Positions 7,883 through 17,923 of a stretch of DNA of 64,000 bases are shown piece by piece. The stretch is taken from the NCBI RefSeq assembly GCF_900188005.1, contig NZ_FZNR01000001.1, positions 186,001-250,000 on the forward strand, given 5' to 3'. Under the pieces are notes generated by a model, which was not told the origin of the DNA, ran no database searches, and saw only the letters and a program-made list of their open reading frames with translations. The DNA comes from Actinoplanes regularis. GTDB taxonomy: Bacteria > Actinomycetota > Actinomycetes > Mycobacteriales > Micromonosporaceae. Made by a program: the position numbers and the translations under genes. Position 1 is the stretch's first letter. The number at the start of each line of letters is the position of its first letter.

Positions 7883-8935
7883 GTGACGGATACCGACATC
7901 CCCACCCGCAGCCCAGGTGATTCCACCTGCGTGATCACGGCACCCCGTGGAAGCGCGTATTCCGTATTGTCCCGGCAGGTCAAGCAGGCCGGGCTCCTCG
8001 ATCGGCGGCCCGGCTACTACACCGCGCTGATCTCTCTCGTCGTGGCCCTCGGGGCCGCCGGGTTCGCCGCCTTGCTGGTGATCGGTAATTCCTGGTGGCA
8101 GTTGCTGGTGGCCGGGTACTTCGCGGTTGTCTCCACGCAGCTGGGTTTTCTCGGTCATGACGCGGGGCACCGGCAGATCTTCCGGTCCGTGCGCGGTAAC
8201 CATCGGCTCGGTGTGGTGCTCGCCAATCTCGGCGTCGGCTTCAGCTACGGCTGGTGGGTGGACAAGCACAACCGTCATCACGCGCATCCCAACGACGAGG
8301 ACAAGGACCCGGACATCGGCGCGGGTGCGCTGGTCTTCACCACCCGGCAGGCGCAGGCCAGCGGGCGTGTCGCCCGGGCCTTCCATCGCTACCAGGCGTG
8401 GATGTTCTTCCCGCTGCTGTCGTTGGAGGCGGTCAGCCTACGGGTCGCCAGCGTGCGATACCTGCTCGCCGACCGGGACCGTTCCCGCATACGCGAGGCG
8501 CTGTTGATCGCCCTGCACTTCGTGGCGTGCCTGGCGGTCGTCGTCGTGGTGCTTCCACCCGGCAAGGCACTGGCCTTCGTGGCGATCCACGAGGCGTTGT
8601 TCGGGTTGTACCTGGGCTGCTGCTTCGCGCCCAACCACAAGGGCATGCCCACGCTGACCGCCGCCGACAACGCCGACTATCTACGCCGGCAGGTCCTCAC
8701 ATCGCGCAACGTACGGGGCCACTGGCTCACCGACTTCGTCCTTGGCGGCCTCAACTATCAGATCGAGCACCACCTGTTTCCGTCGATGCCGCGGGGCAAT
8801 CTGCGCCGGGCCCAGCGACTGGTCAAGGACTTCTGCGCGAGCCAGCGCGTGCCGTACCTCGAGACCGGACTGATCTCCTCGTACGCGCAGGCGCTGCGGC
8901 ACCTCGACACGGTCGGCGGCCGTACCGGCGGTTGA
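7883..8935 (+). CDS. Membrane fatty-acid desaturase
   Basis: A 350-residue integral-membrane di-iron desaturase that would put a double bond into acyl chains and so adjust membrane fluidity. All three histidine boxes are present: HDAGH (92-96), HNRHH (129-133) and QIEHH (293-297), the last with Q before IEHH as in acyl-lipid front-end and delta-type desaturases. Hydrophobic pairs lie at about 48-90 and 210-240. The start is GTG at 7883. Its electron donor is not encoded nearby. The cold-shock gene and the antiporter in the same few kilobases are compatible with a stress theme, but this is only an impression from position. Confidence 0.9.
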   Translation: MTDTDIPTRSPGDSTCVITAPRGSAYSVLSRQVKQAGLLDRRPGYYTALISLVVALGAAGFAALLVIGNSWWQLLVAGYFAVVSTQLGFLGHDAGHRQIFRSVRGNHRLGVVLANLGVGFSYGWWVDKHNRHHAHPNDEDKDPDIGAGALVFTTRQAQASGRVARAFHRYQAWMFFPLLSLEAVSLRVASVRYLLADRDRSRIREALLIALHFVACLAVVVVVLPPGKALAFVAIHEALFGLYLGCCFAPNHKGMPTLTAADNADYLRRQVLTSRNVRGHWLTDFVLGGLNYQIEHHLFPSMPRGNLRRAQRLVKDFCASQRVPYLETGLISSYAQALRHLDTVGGRTGG

Positions 8936-9090
8936 TCCGGTGCCGTGGCTGTTGGCGTCCGGGCCGGGCCAGGCCGGACGAACAGGCCAGACGTTTCTCC
9001 CGCTCGATGTCACATCCGCGGCCCGGTCGGTGTCTTCATGGCATGACGACCTACCTACCCGGCGGCGCAGGCACCGACACAGGAGAGAAC

Positions 9091-9681
9091 ATGCAGCACA
9101 CGACCCGCATCCCCCCGGCCAAGGTCACCGGCGCCAAGGGAGCGCTGATCAAGTGGATGATCGAAAAGAAGCTGGGCAAGGTGCCGACGGCGGTGGGCGT
9201 CTATTGGCACCACCCCAGGGTGCTGTTCGCCAGCTTCGGCCTCGGCGGCAAGGTGCAGAAGTGGGACGCCTGCGACGAGAGCCTGAAGTCGTTCGCCCAT
9301 ATGGCGGTCGCGTCGTTGGTCGGCTGCACGTGGTGCCTGGACTTCCACTACTTCGAGGCACGCAACAAGGGGCTCGACGTGGCGAAGGCGCGCGAGATCC
9401 CGCGGTGGCGGGAGGCGGACGTCTTCACCGCACTGGAACGGGACGTCCTGGAGTACGCCGAGGCGATGAGCCAGACACCGCCGACCGTGACCGACGAGCT
9501 GGTGGACCGGCTGCACGCCGAGCTGGGACCTCCCGCCGTGGTCGAGCTCACCTCGGTGATCGCATTCGCGAACATGAGCACGCGTGGCAACGTGGCGCTC
9601 GGCATCGAATCCGACGGCTTTGCCGCCACGTGCGGCTTGAAGCCGCTGGCCCAGCGACCGGGAGTAGCGTCCGCGTCATGA
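9091..9681 (+). CDS. AhpD-like carboxymuconolactone decarboxylase-family protein
   Basis: A 196-residue protein of the AhpD/CMD fold. The redox motif CTWC (C79, C82) with a following histidine (H86) in GCTWCLDFHYFEA matches the active site of alkylhydroperoxidase-type members, so a peroxide- or electrophile-linked redox role is likely. ATG at 9091 has AGGAG six bases upstream. Its stop overlaps the start of the ECF sigma gene by four bases (ATGA), so the two are translationally coupled. Genes of this family are the usual partners of ECF41 sigma factors and are often their targets. Confidence 0.88.
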   Translation: MQHTTRIPPAKVTGAKGALIKWMIEKKLGKVPTAVGVYWHHPRVLFASFGLGGKVQKWDACDESLKSFAHMAVASLVGCTWCLDFHYFEARNKGLDVAKAREIPRWREADVFTALERDVLEYAEAMSQTPPTVTDELVDRLHAELGPPAVVELTSVIAFANMSTRGNVALGIESDGFAATCGLKPLAQRPGVASAS

Positions 9682-10556
9682 GCGAGGACCCCTTTGTCGC
9701 TCACCGCAGCCTGCTGTTCACCGTCGCCTACGAGATGCTCGGCTCGGTCGCGGACGCCGAGGACGTGGTGCAGGAGACCTGGCTGCGGTGGGCCGCGTTG
9801 GTCGACGCCGAGCGCCGCGAGGTCCGGGAGCCTCGGGCGTATCTCGTGCGGATCGCGACCCGGCTCTGCCTGAACCGGCTGCGCACGCTTGCGCGGCAGC
9901 GCGAGGAGTACGTGGGCGAGTGGCTGCCCGAGCCCGTGCTGACCAGCCCCGACGTCGCTGAGGACGTCGAGCTTGCGGAGAGCGTGTCGATCGCCATGCT
10001 GGCGGTCCTCGAGACGCTGTTACCGACGGAGCGCGCGGTCTTCGTGCTCCGCGAGGTCTTCGACGTGCCGTACGACGAGATCGCCGAGGCGTTGGACAAG
10101 TCGCCGGCGGCGGTGCGCCAGATCGCGACGCGAGCCCGCAAGCACGTGGCGGCGCGCCGGCCGCGGATGTCGGTGAGCCGCACCGAGCAGGAGCAGGTGG
10201 TCGAGCGTTTCCTCGCCGCTCTGACCACCGGCGACGTGCCCGGACTGCTCAGGGTGCTGGCTCCCGACGTGCTCGTCGTGGGCGACGGCGGCGGTCTGGC
10301 CCCGACAATCCCGAAGCCGGTTCGCGGGGCCGCGAAGCTCGCCCCGGTGATGGCCCGCTTCGCCGAGGTCGCGCCCGGTGCCAGGGCTTTCATCGTCGAC
10401 CTCAACGGCGGTATCGCGGCCCGTATCGACCCCGGCGGGGAGAACGACACGGCCGTGTCGTTCGTCATCGCGGACGGCCGGATCACCCAGATCTACGCGA
10501 TCCGCAACCCGCACAAGCTGGAACGGTTGGGCGAGGTGGCCGAGCTTCGACGGTGA
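9678..10556 (+). CDS. ECF41-type sigma factor (SigJ-like) with SnoaL-like C-terminal domain
   Basis: A 292-residue extracytoplasmic-function sigma factor. Region 2 (about 10-75) contains GSVADAEDVVQETWLRW and region 4 (about 110-165) contains LLPTERAVFVLREVFDVPYDEIAEAL. The linker carries WLPEP and the roughly 120-residue C-terminal extension is a SnoaL-like domain ending in NPHKL, close to the NPDKL signature of ECF41 factors. That extension regulates the factor in place of a classical anti-sigma factor, and none is encoded here. It overlaps the AhpD-like gene by four bases, the canonical ECF41 neighbourhood. Confidence 0.9.
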   Translation: MSEDPFVAHRSLLFTVAYEMLGSVADAEDVVQETWLRWAALVDAERREVREPRAYLVRIATRLCLNRLRTLARQREEYVGEWLPEPVLTSPDVAEDVELAESVSIAMLAVLETLLPTERAVFVLREVFDVPYDEIAEALDKSPAAVRQIATRARKHVAARRPRMSVSRTEQEQVVERFLAALTTGDVPGLLRVLAPDVLVVGDGGGLAPTIPKPVRGAAKLAPVMARFAEVAPGARAFIVDLNGGIAARIDPGGENDTAVSFVIADGRITQIYAIRNPHKLERLGEVAELRR

Positions 10557-10641
10557 ATCGAGTCGACGCCGCGACCGCCTTACTGCCGGGTTTCGGCCGA
10601 ACGACCATCATGCTCGCGCCCAAAGTAAGCAGCAAAATAGG

Positions 10642-10677
10642 AACGGCTCGTTACCGCGAAATCGGTAACGAGCCGTT
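10642..10677. terminator. Strong hairpin between sigma gene and tRNA operon
   Basis: Fifteen-base arms AACGGCTCGTTACCG and CGGTAACGAGCCGTT around a six-base loop. On the minus strand it is followed by CCTATTTTGC and ends the tRNA operon; it can also stop the sigma-factor transcript. The GTTACCG/CGGTAAC core recurs in the hairpins at 23023 and 36075. Confidence 0.8.
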
Positions 10678-10692
10678 GACCTGTGAAAACTC

Positions 10693-10767
10693 TGGTGGGC
10701 GATACTGGGATCGAACCAGTGACCTCTTCCGTGTCAAGGAAGCGCGCTCCCGCTGCGCCAATCGCCC
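10693..10767 (-). tRNA. tRNA-Val (GAC)
   Basis: Cloverleaf folds fully: acceptor GGGCGAT/ATCGCCC, D-arm GCGC, anticodon stem CTTCC/GGAAG with loop TTGACAC (anticodon GAC), T-arm ACTGG-TTCGATC-CCAGT, discriminator A. The 3' CCA is encoded (10693-10695), unlike in the two tRNAs upstream in the same operon. Confidence 0.95.
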
Positions 10768-10794
10768 TCACGCCGCTCAAACGAACAGCAAGCG

Positions 10795-10865
10795 AGGTGG
10801 AGACGGGATTTGAACCCGTGTACACGGCTTTGCAGGCCGTTGCCTCGCCTCTCGGCCACTCCACC
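10795..10865 (-). tRNA. tRNA-Cys (GCA)
   Basis: Acceptor GGTGGAG/CTCCACC, anticodon stem ACGGC/GCCGT with loop CTGCAAA (anticodon GCA), T-loop TTTGAAT, discriminator U as expected for cysteine. CCA is not encoded. Confidence 0.95.
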
Positions 10866-10906
10866 GAGCAGGCCGGTGCCCAATGGAACCGGCAACAGCC
10901 TCTCCG

Positions 10907-10979
10907 AGCGGACGACGGGATTCGAACCCGCGACCCTCACCTTGGCAAGGTGATGCGCTACCAGCTGCGCTACGTCCGC
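10907..10979 (-). tRNA. tRNA-Gly (GCC)
   Basis: Acceptor GCGGACG/CGTCCGC (with T pairing), anticodon stem TCACC/GGTGA with loop TTGCCAA (anticodon GCC), T-loop TTCGAAT, discriminator U. CCA is not encoded. First gene of the Gly-Cys-Val tRNA operon. Confidence 0.95.
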
Positions 10980-11011
10980 GTTGCCACCCGGTTTCCCTGG
11001 CGACGAGAGAA

Positions 11012-11041
11012 ACCTTAGCCGAACCTTCGAACCCATGCCAA
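11012..11041 (-). promoter_or_regulatory. Predicted promoter of the tRNA operon
   Basis: TTGGCA, 18 bp, TAAGGT on the minus strand, placing the start point about 25 bp before tRNA-Gly. Both boxes are fair matches to a housekeeping sigma promoter. Confidence 0.55.
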
Positions 11042-11262
11042 AGTGGGTCCCCCTTCGCGCCGGAGAAGGGCCCAGGAAACCCCAGAAACCCCTGGTCGGA
11101 GCCGACGGCAGCCAGATCCGCCGGCCCTCGGCGCCCCGAAGACCCTGCGCCGGCCCTCGGCGGCTCCGCGGTGGCGACAGCCCGCGCCGGAGCCCGGCTG
11201 GTCGCCAGGAGCACATCAGCGGACCGATACGCCTCTGGCGGCCAGCCGGGTTCCCGGCAGCG

Positions 11263-11451
11263 TCAGAGGCTCTCGTCCTGGAGGCGGCGGACCTCGGCGA
11301 TCAACTCCGCCTGGAACGCCGCGACACCGCCGTCCACCACACCGATCCGGTAGTCCGGCCCGGTCTCCGGGTCGTCAGCCCGCTGCGCGTCACGTCGTCC
11401 GGCCGAGCCATCGGCGTGGCCGGCGGTGTACGCCAGAAATGATTCTTCCAT
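11263..11451 (-). CDS. Small hypothetical protein (62 aa)
   Basis: Sixty-two residues from an ATG at 11451 with a strong GAGGAGG site. The protein is charged and soluble: FLAYTAGHADGSAGRRDA near the start, then DYRIGVVDGG and a C-terminal amphipathic helix (FQAELIAEVRRLQDE). The good ribosome site and GC-skewed codons support a real gene. No family recognised. It lies between the P450 operon end and the tRNA operon, on the same strand as both. Confidence 0.6.
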   Translation of the reverse strand: MEESFLAYTAGHADGSAGRRDAQRADDPETGPDYRIGVVDGGVAAFQAELIAEVRRLQDESL

Positions 11452-11633
11452 CGGGGCCTCCTCGAACACGCGCGCCAATCTCGCATAGGTACGGATTCGG
11501 GTGGGCCATCCGTTCGAACGATCCCGGCCCGTTGAACGTCCGGCCAGGTCAGGCCGAGGGTCTGGGAGAATCGAGCCAACGGCCGGGACCTGGTTGCCGG
11601 TATCGAAAGGGCGACAGGAACCGGTCGCCGGGC

Positions 11634-12830
11634 TCAGGCGGACGGCCGCAGCCGGATCTCCTTGAAGGCGCGCAGCACGAACGTCGGCCGCTGCGGCGGC
11701 TCGGCGGCCAGTTTCAGCTCCGGCATCCGCGCCACCAGCGCGGTCAGCGCCGCCCGCAGTTCCAGTCGGGCGAGCGGGGCGCCGAGGCAGAAGTGCAGGC
11801 CGGCGCCGAAGCCCAGGTGCGGGTTCGGGTCCCGGCCGATGTCGAAGACGTCCGGGTCGGTGAAGACCAGCGGATCCCGGTTCGCCGCGCCGAGCAGCGC
11901 GGCCACCTCGGCCCCGGCCGGCACGGTCACCCCGCCGATCACCACATCCCTGGCGGCGGTACGGACGAACATGTGCAGGGGAGGGTCGTACCGCAGGAAT
12001 TCCTCGATCGCGGCCGGGACCAGAGCGCGGTCGGCGACCAGCCGGTCCCATTGTTCGCGGTGGCGCATCAGCGCCACCACCCCGCCGCCGAGCGCGTTCA
12101 CCGACGCCTCGTGCCCCGCGTTGAGCAGCAGGATCGCGGACGCGACGAGTTCGGGACCGGAGAGTCGATCATCGCTGTCGCGGACCACGACGAGGTGGGT
12201 GATCAGGTCGTCGCGCGGCTCGGCCCGGCGGGCCGCCGCGAGATGGCCGAGGTAATCCGCGAACTCCCGGCAGGCGGTGAGCGCGGCCTCCTCATCCGAT
12301 TTCGTACGGGACACCTCGTACATCCGCACGATCGCCGCCGACCAGGGCCGCAGCCGGTGCCGATCCGCCTCGGGAACGCCGAGCAGCTCCGCGATCACGG
12401 TCACCGCGAGTGGCTCGGCAAGCTCCGTGAGCAGGTCGAACTCCGGCCCGACGCGGTCCAGTAGAGCGTCCGCCGCGGCGGCGATCGACGGCCCGAGCCG
12501 CTCCACGTGACCACGCCCGAAGGCCTGTGCCACCAGCGTCCGCAGCCGGGTGTGCACCGGCGGCTCGTTCTCCATCATCTGGTTGCGGTGCAGCGTGTTG
12601 AACGGCTCCCAGACCTCGGCCGGTTCCCGGTCCGTCCAGAACCGGCCCAGCCGCCGGTCCCGCAGGACCGCGCTCGCCTCGGCGTGCCCCGCGGCCAGCC
12701 ACCGCCCGGTCGGCTCGTGCCAGCCGATCGGAGTCCGTGACCGCAGCCGGGCGAGGGCCGGGTACGGATCGATCAGGAACTCCGGGTCCCCGAAGTCGAG
12801 CACCGCCCGCGGCCCCCGCCCGTCAGCCAT
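11634..12830 (-). CDS. Cytochrome P450 (CYP107-like)
   Basis: A 398-residue soluble bacterial P450. The heme ligand is C348 in FGAGLHFCLGAPLAR, and the ExxR pair is at 277-280 (EFLR). The I-helix reads AGHEAS (238-243): the usual oxygen-activating threonine is alanine followed by serine, as in EryF-type (CYP107A1) enzymes where the substrate helps proton delivery. This hints at a polyketide- or peptide-like substrate, which is inference. Its ATG overlaps the stop of the upstream VWA gene by eight bases, so it is the last gene of the MoxR-VWA operon, an unusual partner for that set. Confidence 0.9.
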   Translation of the reverse strand: MADGRGPRAVLDFGDPEFLIDPYPALARLRSRTPIGWHEPTGRWLAAGHAEASAVLRDRRLGRFWTDREPAEVWEPFNTLHRNQMMENEPPVHTRLRTLVAQAFGRGHVERLGPSIAAAADALLDRVGPEFDLLTELAEPLAVTVIAELLGVPEADRHRLRPWSAAIVRMYEVSRTKSDEEAALTACREFADYLGHLAAARRAEPRDDLITHLVVVRDSDDRLSGPELVASAILLLNAGHEASVNALGGGVVALMRHREQWDRLVADRALVPAAIEEFLRYDPPLHMFVRTAARDVVIGGVTVPAGAEVAALLGAANRDPLVFTDPDVFDIGRDPNPHLGFGAGLHFCLGAPLARLELRAALTALVARMPELKLAAEPPQRPTFVLRAFKEIRLRPSA

Positions 12831-13890
12831 GACGGACCCTCGGCCGGTTCCACCACAACGACAGTCCCACGCCGGTGACCACCAGCAGCGCCCCGGCCAG
12901 CACGAACCAGAAGCTGATCTCGACGTTCTCCTTGTGCAGGCCGATCTCCTTGGGCAGGTCGCCGAGCACGCCGTTCAACTCGTCGGCGTCCTGCGCCTTG
13001 AAGTACCGGCCGCCGGTCAGGTCCGCCACCCGGGTCAGCGCCTCCTCGTCGATCTCCTGGACCCGGCCGCGGCCTCCGCCACCGAACCCGCCACCGCCGA
13101 ACCCGCCGCCCATGAACGTGTCCCCGCTGAGCTGGTCGGCGGTGCAGATCATCTGGGACGGCTCGGTGGTGCCGAAGCCGATCGTGAAGACCCGCACCCG
13201 GCGGGCCGCTGCCTGCTCGGCCGCGGTGACCGGGTCGACGCCGGTGGTGTTCGAGCCGTCGGTGAGCACCACGATGGTGTCCGGCTCGTAGTCGCCGGCC
13301 ACGCCCGGCGCGGCGTCGCCCAGGTCCGCCCCGGTCCCCGCGACGTCCGGGTTCGTCTCCGCGATGGCGTCGAGCGAGGTGAGGATCGCCTGCCCGATCG
13401 CGGTGCCGCGGGCGGTCCGCAGGGTGTCGATCGCGTCGGTCAGCTTGTCCTTGTCGGTGGTCGGGGTGACCAGCAACCCGGCGATCCCGGAGAACGCGAC
13501 CAGGCCGATCTTCGTGCCGTCGCTCTGCGACCTGACGAACTCGCGGGCCGCCTCGGTCGCGGCGGCGAGCCGGTTCGGTTCGACGTCGGTGCTGCACATC
13601 GAGCCGGAGACGTCGATGGCCAGCAGGATCGAGGTGTTGTTGGACGGCACCGCGACCCTGGCCTGCGGCCGGGCCAGGCCGGCGGCCAGGGCCAGCAGGC
13701 CGGCCAGGAAGAGCAGGACCGGGAGGCGGCGGCGCCAGGCGGACCTTCCGGGCAGCGCGGCCCGGATCAGCGCCACGCTGGAGACGGTCACCGCGGTCCG
13801 CTTCCGGCGGCGGTTCAACCACCAACGGACCAGCAACAGCAGCGGTACGACCAGGAGTGCCGCCAACGCCCACGGCCAGTGGAACGACAT
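12823..13890 (-). CDS. VWA-domain membrane protein (BatA/BatB-like), second copy
   Basis: A 355-residue membrane protein with two N-terminal helices (about 6-25 and 56-73), a von Willebrand A domain (about 85-300) and a C-terminal helix (about 325-345). The metal-binding site is intact: DVSGS at 93-97 and later LTDGSNTTG. A glycine-rich loop (MGGGFGGGGFGGGGRGR) interrupts the domain near 260-280. Such proteins work with MoxR ATPases in assembly or activation of membrane complexes. Its start overlaps the previous gene's stop by one base, and its end overlaps the P450. Confidence 0.88.
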   Translation of the reverse strand: MSFHWPWALAALLVVPLLLLVRWWLNRRRKRTAVTVSSVALIRAALPGRSAWRRRLPVLLFLAGLLALAAGLARPQARVAVPSNNTSILLAIDVSGSMCSTDVEPNRLAAATEAAREFVRSQSDGTKIGLVAFSGIAGLLVTPTTDKDKLTDAIDTLRTARGTAIGQAILTSLDAIAETNPDVAGTGADLGDAAPGVAGDYEPDTIVVLTDGSNTTGVDPVTAAEQAAARRVRVFTIGFGTTEPSQMICTADQLSGDTFMGGGFGGGGFGGGGRGRVQEIDEEALTRVADLTGGRYFKAQDADELNGVLGDLPKEIGLHKENVEISFWFVLAGALLVVTGVGLSLWWNRPRVRHG

Positions 13891-14858
13891 CACACGATCC
13901 TCCCGTGCCAGCGTGTGCCGAGCAGGCCGCCGAGCGCCAGCAGGAGCAGCGCGGCCCCGGCGAACGGCCCGGTCAGCTCCAGCGGCTCCTTCTTCATGGT
14001 CAGCCTGAGATCGATCGACCCGGTGGTGTCGCTGAGCGTGCCGGCGTCCCCGGCCGCGTGGTAGGCCCCGCCGGTGACCTGCGCGATCGTGCTCATCGTG
14101 CGCTCGTCCAGCGCGGTGTTCAGCTGGTAGCCGTCCACCTCGACGGTCGCGCCCCCGGCGGTGCCGACGCCGACGGTCTGGATCCGCACTCCGGCCGCGG
14201 CGGCCAGCTCGGCGGCGGCCTCCACGTCCGGCCCGCCGGTGTTCTCGCCGTCGGAGAAGACCACGATCGTCGCCGACGGCCAGTATCCGAGCGCGCTGGT
14301 GTCCGGGGTGGCACCGTTCTGCGGCAGGCTCACCGGTTTGCCGGTGATGTTGCTCAGCCCGACCAGGATGGCCTGGCCGAGCGAGGTGCCGCCGCCGGCT
14401 TTCACCCGGGCGATCGCGGCGGCCGCGGCGGGGTGGTCGTCGGTCGGCGCCTGGGTGAGCAGCGCCTGATCGCCGAAGACCAGCACACCGACGTCCACGG
14501 TGTCCGGTTGCCGGTCGACGAACTCGGTGGCGGCGGCCTGGGCCGCGGCGAGGCGGGTCGGGGCGACGTCGGTGGCGGCCATGCTGTTGGAGACGTCGAA
14601 GGCGAGCAGCACGGTGCCGGCGACCCGCGGGACGGTGACCTGGGCCTGTGGGCGGGCGAGACCCACGAGCAGGATCGGCAGGGCGCCGAGCAGGAGGGCG
14701 TACGGCAGATGGCGCCGCAGGCTCCCACCGATCAGCGTGCCGAAGCCGGCGGCCTCGAGCGCCGCGGCCCGGCGTCGTTGCAGCGCGACGTAGGCGGCGA
14801 CCGCGCCGCCGGTGAGCAGCACGGCCAGGACCAGGACGTACGGATACAGGAAGCTCAT
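13890..14858 (-). CDS. VWA-domain membrane protein (BatA/BatB-like), first copy
   Basis: A 322-residue protein with N-terminal helices (about 5-25 and 50-67), a VWA domain with the metal site DVSNS (88-92) and FSDGENTGG, and a C-terminal helix before a short basic tail. It resembles the following gene in layout and the pair likely arose by duplication. The start overlaps the DUF58 gene by four bases (ATGA). Role by family: partner of MoxR ATPase, inserted in the membrane with the VWA domain exposed. The exact target is unknown. Confidence 0.88.
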   Translation of the reverse strand: MSFLYPYVLVLAVLLTGGAVAAYVALQRRRAAALEAAGFGTLIGGSLRRHLPYALLLGALPILLVGLARPQAQVTVPRVAGTVLLAFDVSNSMAATDVAPTRLAAAQAAATEFVDRQPDTVDVGVLVFGDQALLTQAPTDDHPAAAAAIARVKAGGGTSLGQAILVGLSNITGKPVSLPQNGATPDTSALGYWPSATIVVFSDGENTGGPDVEAAAELAAAAGVRIQTVGVGTAGGATVEVDGYQLNTALDERTMSTIAQVTGGAYHAAGDAGTLSDTTGSIDLRLTMKKEPLELTGPFAGAALLLLALGGLLGTRWHGRIV

Positions 14859-15769
14859 CGGCGGCCCCGTCCGGAGGTGTGTACCAGGTCCACGAGCGCG
14901 GCGAGCAGGTCCTGGTCGGTGGTGATCCGGTGGGCGCCGACCCCGGCCCGCCGCATCGCGTCGGCGAGTTCCGCCTCACGGGCGTCGACCTGGCCGGCGA
15001 GGCGGCCGCGCAGCAGCGGGTCACTGGTGTCGACCAGGATCTGCTCACCGGTCTCGGCGTCCTCGACCAGGATCACGCCGAGGTCGGGCAGGTCCAGTTC
15101 GGCGGGGTCGACGACCCGGATGACCACCACCTCGTGCCGGTGGGTGAGCATGCCGAGCGGGCGGTCCCAGCCCGGCTCGCCGATGAAGTCGGACATCACG
15201 AAGATCAGGCCGCGCCGTTTCGCGGTGGTCATCGCGGCGAGCCGCAGCATCGCGGAGAGATCCGTGGTGGCGGGCGCCCGCTTCGCCCCGCGGGTCCGCC
15301 CCGTCGGGGCCTTGACCGGTGGTTTCAGCAGCTCGTGAGCGATCCGAAGAATCTGGTCGCGGCCGGTACGCGGCGGGACGATCCGGTGCGCGGCGTTGTC
15401 GAAGAGGATCGCGCCGACCCGGTTGCCACCCTGTGACACCACCCGCGCCAGGCTCACCGCCAGCTCCGTCGCGACCGAGTCCTTCCCCTCGTGCCCGCCG
15501 AACCGCATCGACGCCGACTTGTCGACCACCAGCCACGCGGTGACCTCGCGGTCCTCCGTGTACTTGCGGACGAACGGCTCGTCCAGCCGGGCGGTGACGT
15601 TCCAGTCGATGTGCCGGACGTCGTCCTCCGGCGTGTAGGCGCGCAGGTCGGTGAAGTCGATGCCGGCGCCGTGCCAGACCGTGCGGTAGGCGCCCTGCAA
15701 CCGCCCGTCGAGGCGGCGGCCGAGCCGCCACTCCAGGCGCCGCAGCAGGCGGTCGGCGGGTGTCGGCAT
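14855..15769 (-). CDS. DUF58 protein of the MoxR system
   Basis: A 304-residue soluble protein. The DUF58 signature RAYTPEDDVRHIDWNVTAR lies at 43-61, and a VWA-like fold follows with a metal-site motif DKSAS at 83-87. DUF58 proteins are constant companions of MoxR ATPases and VWA proteins. It starts three bases after the MoxR stop and overlaps the next gene by four, so translation of the set is coupled. It probably bridges the ATPase and the membrane VWA proteins; that part is inference from context. Confidence 0.9.
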   Translation of the reverse strand: MPTPADRLLRRLEWRLGRRLDGRLQGAYRTVWHGAGIDFTDLRAYTPEDDVRHIDWNVTARLDEPFVRKYTEDREVTAWLVVDKSASMRFGGHEGKDSVATELAVSLARVVSQGGNRVGAILFDNAAHRIVPPRTGRDQILRIAHELLKPPVKAPTGRTRGAKRAPATTDLSAMLRLAAMTTAKRRGLIFVMSDFIGEPGWDRPLGMLTHRHEVVVIRVVDPAELDLPDLGVILVEDAETGEQILVDTSDPLLRGRLAGQVDAREAELADAMRRAGVGAHRITTDQDLLAALVDLVHTSGRGRR

Positions 15770-15772
15770 GGT

Positions 15773-16765
<993 letters not shown>

Positions 16766-16796
16766 GTGTCCGTCCTCAGGTCGTGATTGTGCTTCT

Positions 16797-17657
16797 TCAC
16801 AGTGGCGGCGCCCGGCCGCCGCCGTCCTCGTCTCCGCCCAGAGCGGCACCGATCGGGACGGCGAAACCGATGCCGATGAAGGTGCCCGCCGCCGTCGGGT
16901 TGGCCAGCGCCACCACGATGCCGACCACCTGACCCCGGTCGTTGACCAGCGGGCCGCCGGAGTTGCCCGGGTTGACCGCGGCGTCGAACTGGATGAGCCC
17001 GGAGATGTCGTCCTGCTCGGCCCGGGTCAGCTTCCGGTTCAGCCCGGAGACGACGCCGCTGCTGGTGGAGTCGACCAGGCCCAGCGGATTGCCGATCGCC
17101 ACGACCGTGTCGCCGACCCGCACCCCACCGCCGAGCACCGCCGGGACAAGCGTCTCCGGCAGCTTCGCCGGGGTCAGCGTGGCGATGTCCAGCTTCGCGT
17201 TCCGGCTGGTGACCTGGGCCGTGGTGGAGGTGCCGTCGGCGTACGTCAGCTTGATCGTCTCGGCGCCGTCGACGACGTGATCGGCGGTCATCACGCTGCC
17301 GTCCGCGTTGGCGATCACCCCGGTGCCGGTGGCCGACTCCAGTGCCTTCTTCGCGTCGTGGCCGGTGGTCTGGATCAGCACCACGGACGGCAGCAACGTC
17401 TGGTAGATCTCGGGGACCGTGAGCGGTGTCCTGGAGCCGGACGGCGCCGGTCTGGGCGTCGCGGTCCGCGCGGAACTCTGGCCGCCACCGCGGGTGAACG
17501 CCACCACGGTGATCACCACGGCCCAGACCGCGACCAGGGCGATCAGCGCCTTGCGGCGCCGGTCCGGAGTGTTCCACCGGGCCATCGCGCTGGGGCTCGG
17601 CTCCCGCGGGGAGGGCTCGGGAGGTTCGGAGCCGTCCGGCCGGAGCACGGTCATCAC
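16797..17657 (-). CDS. Membrane-anchored trypsin-like serine protease (HtrA-type, no PDZ)
   Basis: A 286-residue protease. A cytoplasmic proline-rich N-terminus is followed by one membrane helix (about 36-54), a linker, and an extracytoplasmic S1C protease domain. The catalytic triad is visible: H127 (TADHVV), D157 (KLDIA) and S233 (PGNSGG). HtrA relatives normally carry a PDZ domain; here the protein ends after the barrel in a short glycine-rich tail. Start is a GTG at 17657 next to an ATG at 17654. It is the first gene of the MoxR operon, so it may act on the same envelope target. Confidence 0.85.
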   Translation of the reverse strand: MMTVLRPDGSEPPEPSPREPSPSAMARWNTPDRRRKALIALVAVWAVVITVVAFTRGGGQSSARTATPRPAPSGSRTPLTVPEIYQTLLPSVVLIQTTGHDAKKALESATGTGVIANADGSVMTADHVVDGAETIKLTYADGTSTTAQVTSRNAKLDIATLTPAKLPETLVPAVLGGGVRVGDTVVAIGNPLGLVDSTSSGVVSGLNRKLTRAEQDDISGLIQFDAAVNPGNSGGPLVNDRGQVVGIVVALANPTAAGTFIGIGFAVPIGAALGGDEDGGGRAPPL

Positions 17658-17923
17658 GACACGACCGCCACACTCAGCATTACTTGACCCTAAGAGCGGT
17701 TCCTAAGAATTCCCCGTGAGTCCACTAATGGTTTCCGGTACGCGAGATCGCCCATAAGCCACCAAAGCTGGCATCCGGTCGTCTTCTGCCCGGCTTCCGC
17801 CCGCCGGCGCGGGCTTTCCGTCTTCGCTTCCATGATTGACAGGAGACGCTCACATCGGGGACAGGGGCCGCACAAGGCGGGTGGCAACTATTTCGGCACA
17901 CCAAGTGACGAGGAGTCGCCGAG

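Noticed and set aside
12550..14064. 504-codon plus-strand frame across the VWA genes
   Set aside because: Shadow of a coupled operon with clear domains on the minus strand.
17690..17887. 65-codon minus-strand frame with CGPCPRC
   Set aside because: Cysteines look zinc-finger-like, but the frame fills the protease promoter region and has no good start.
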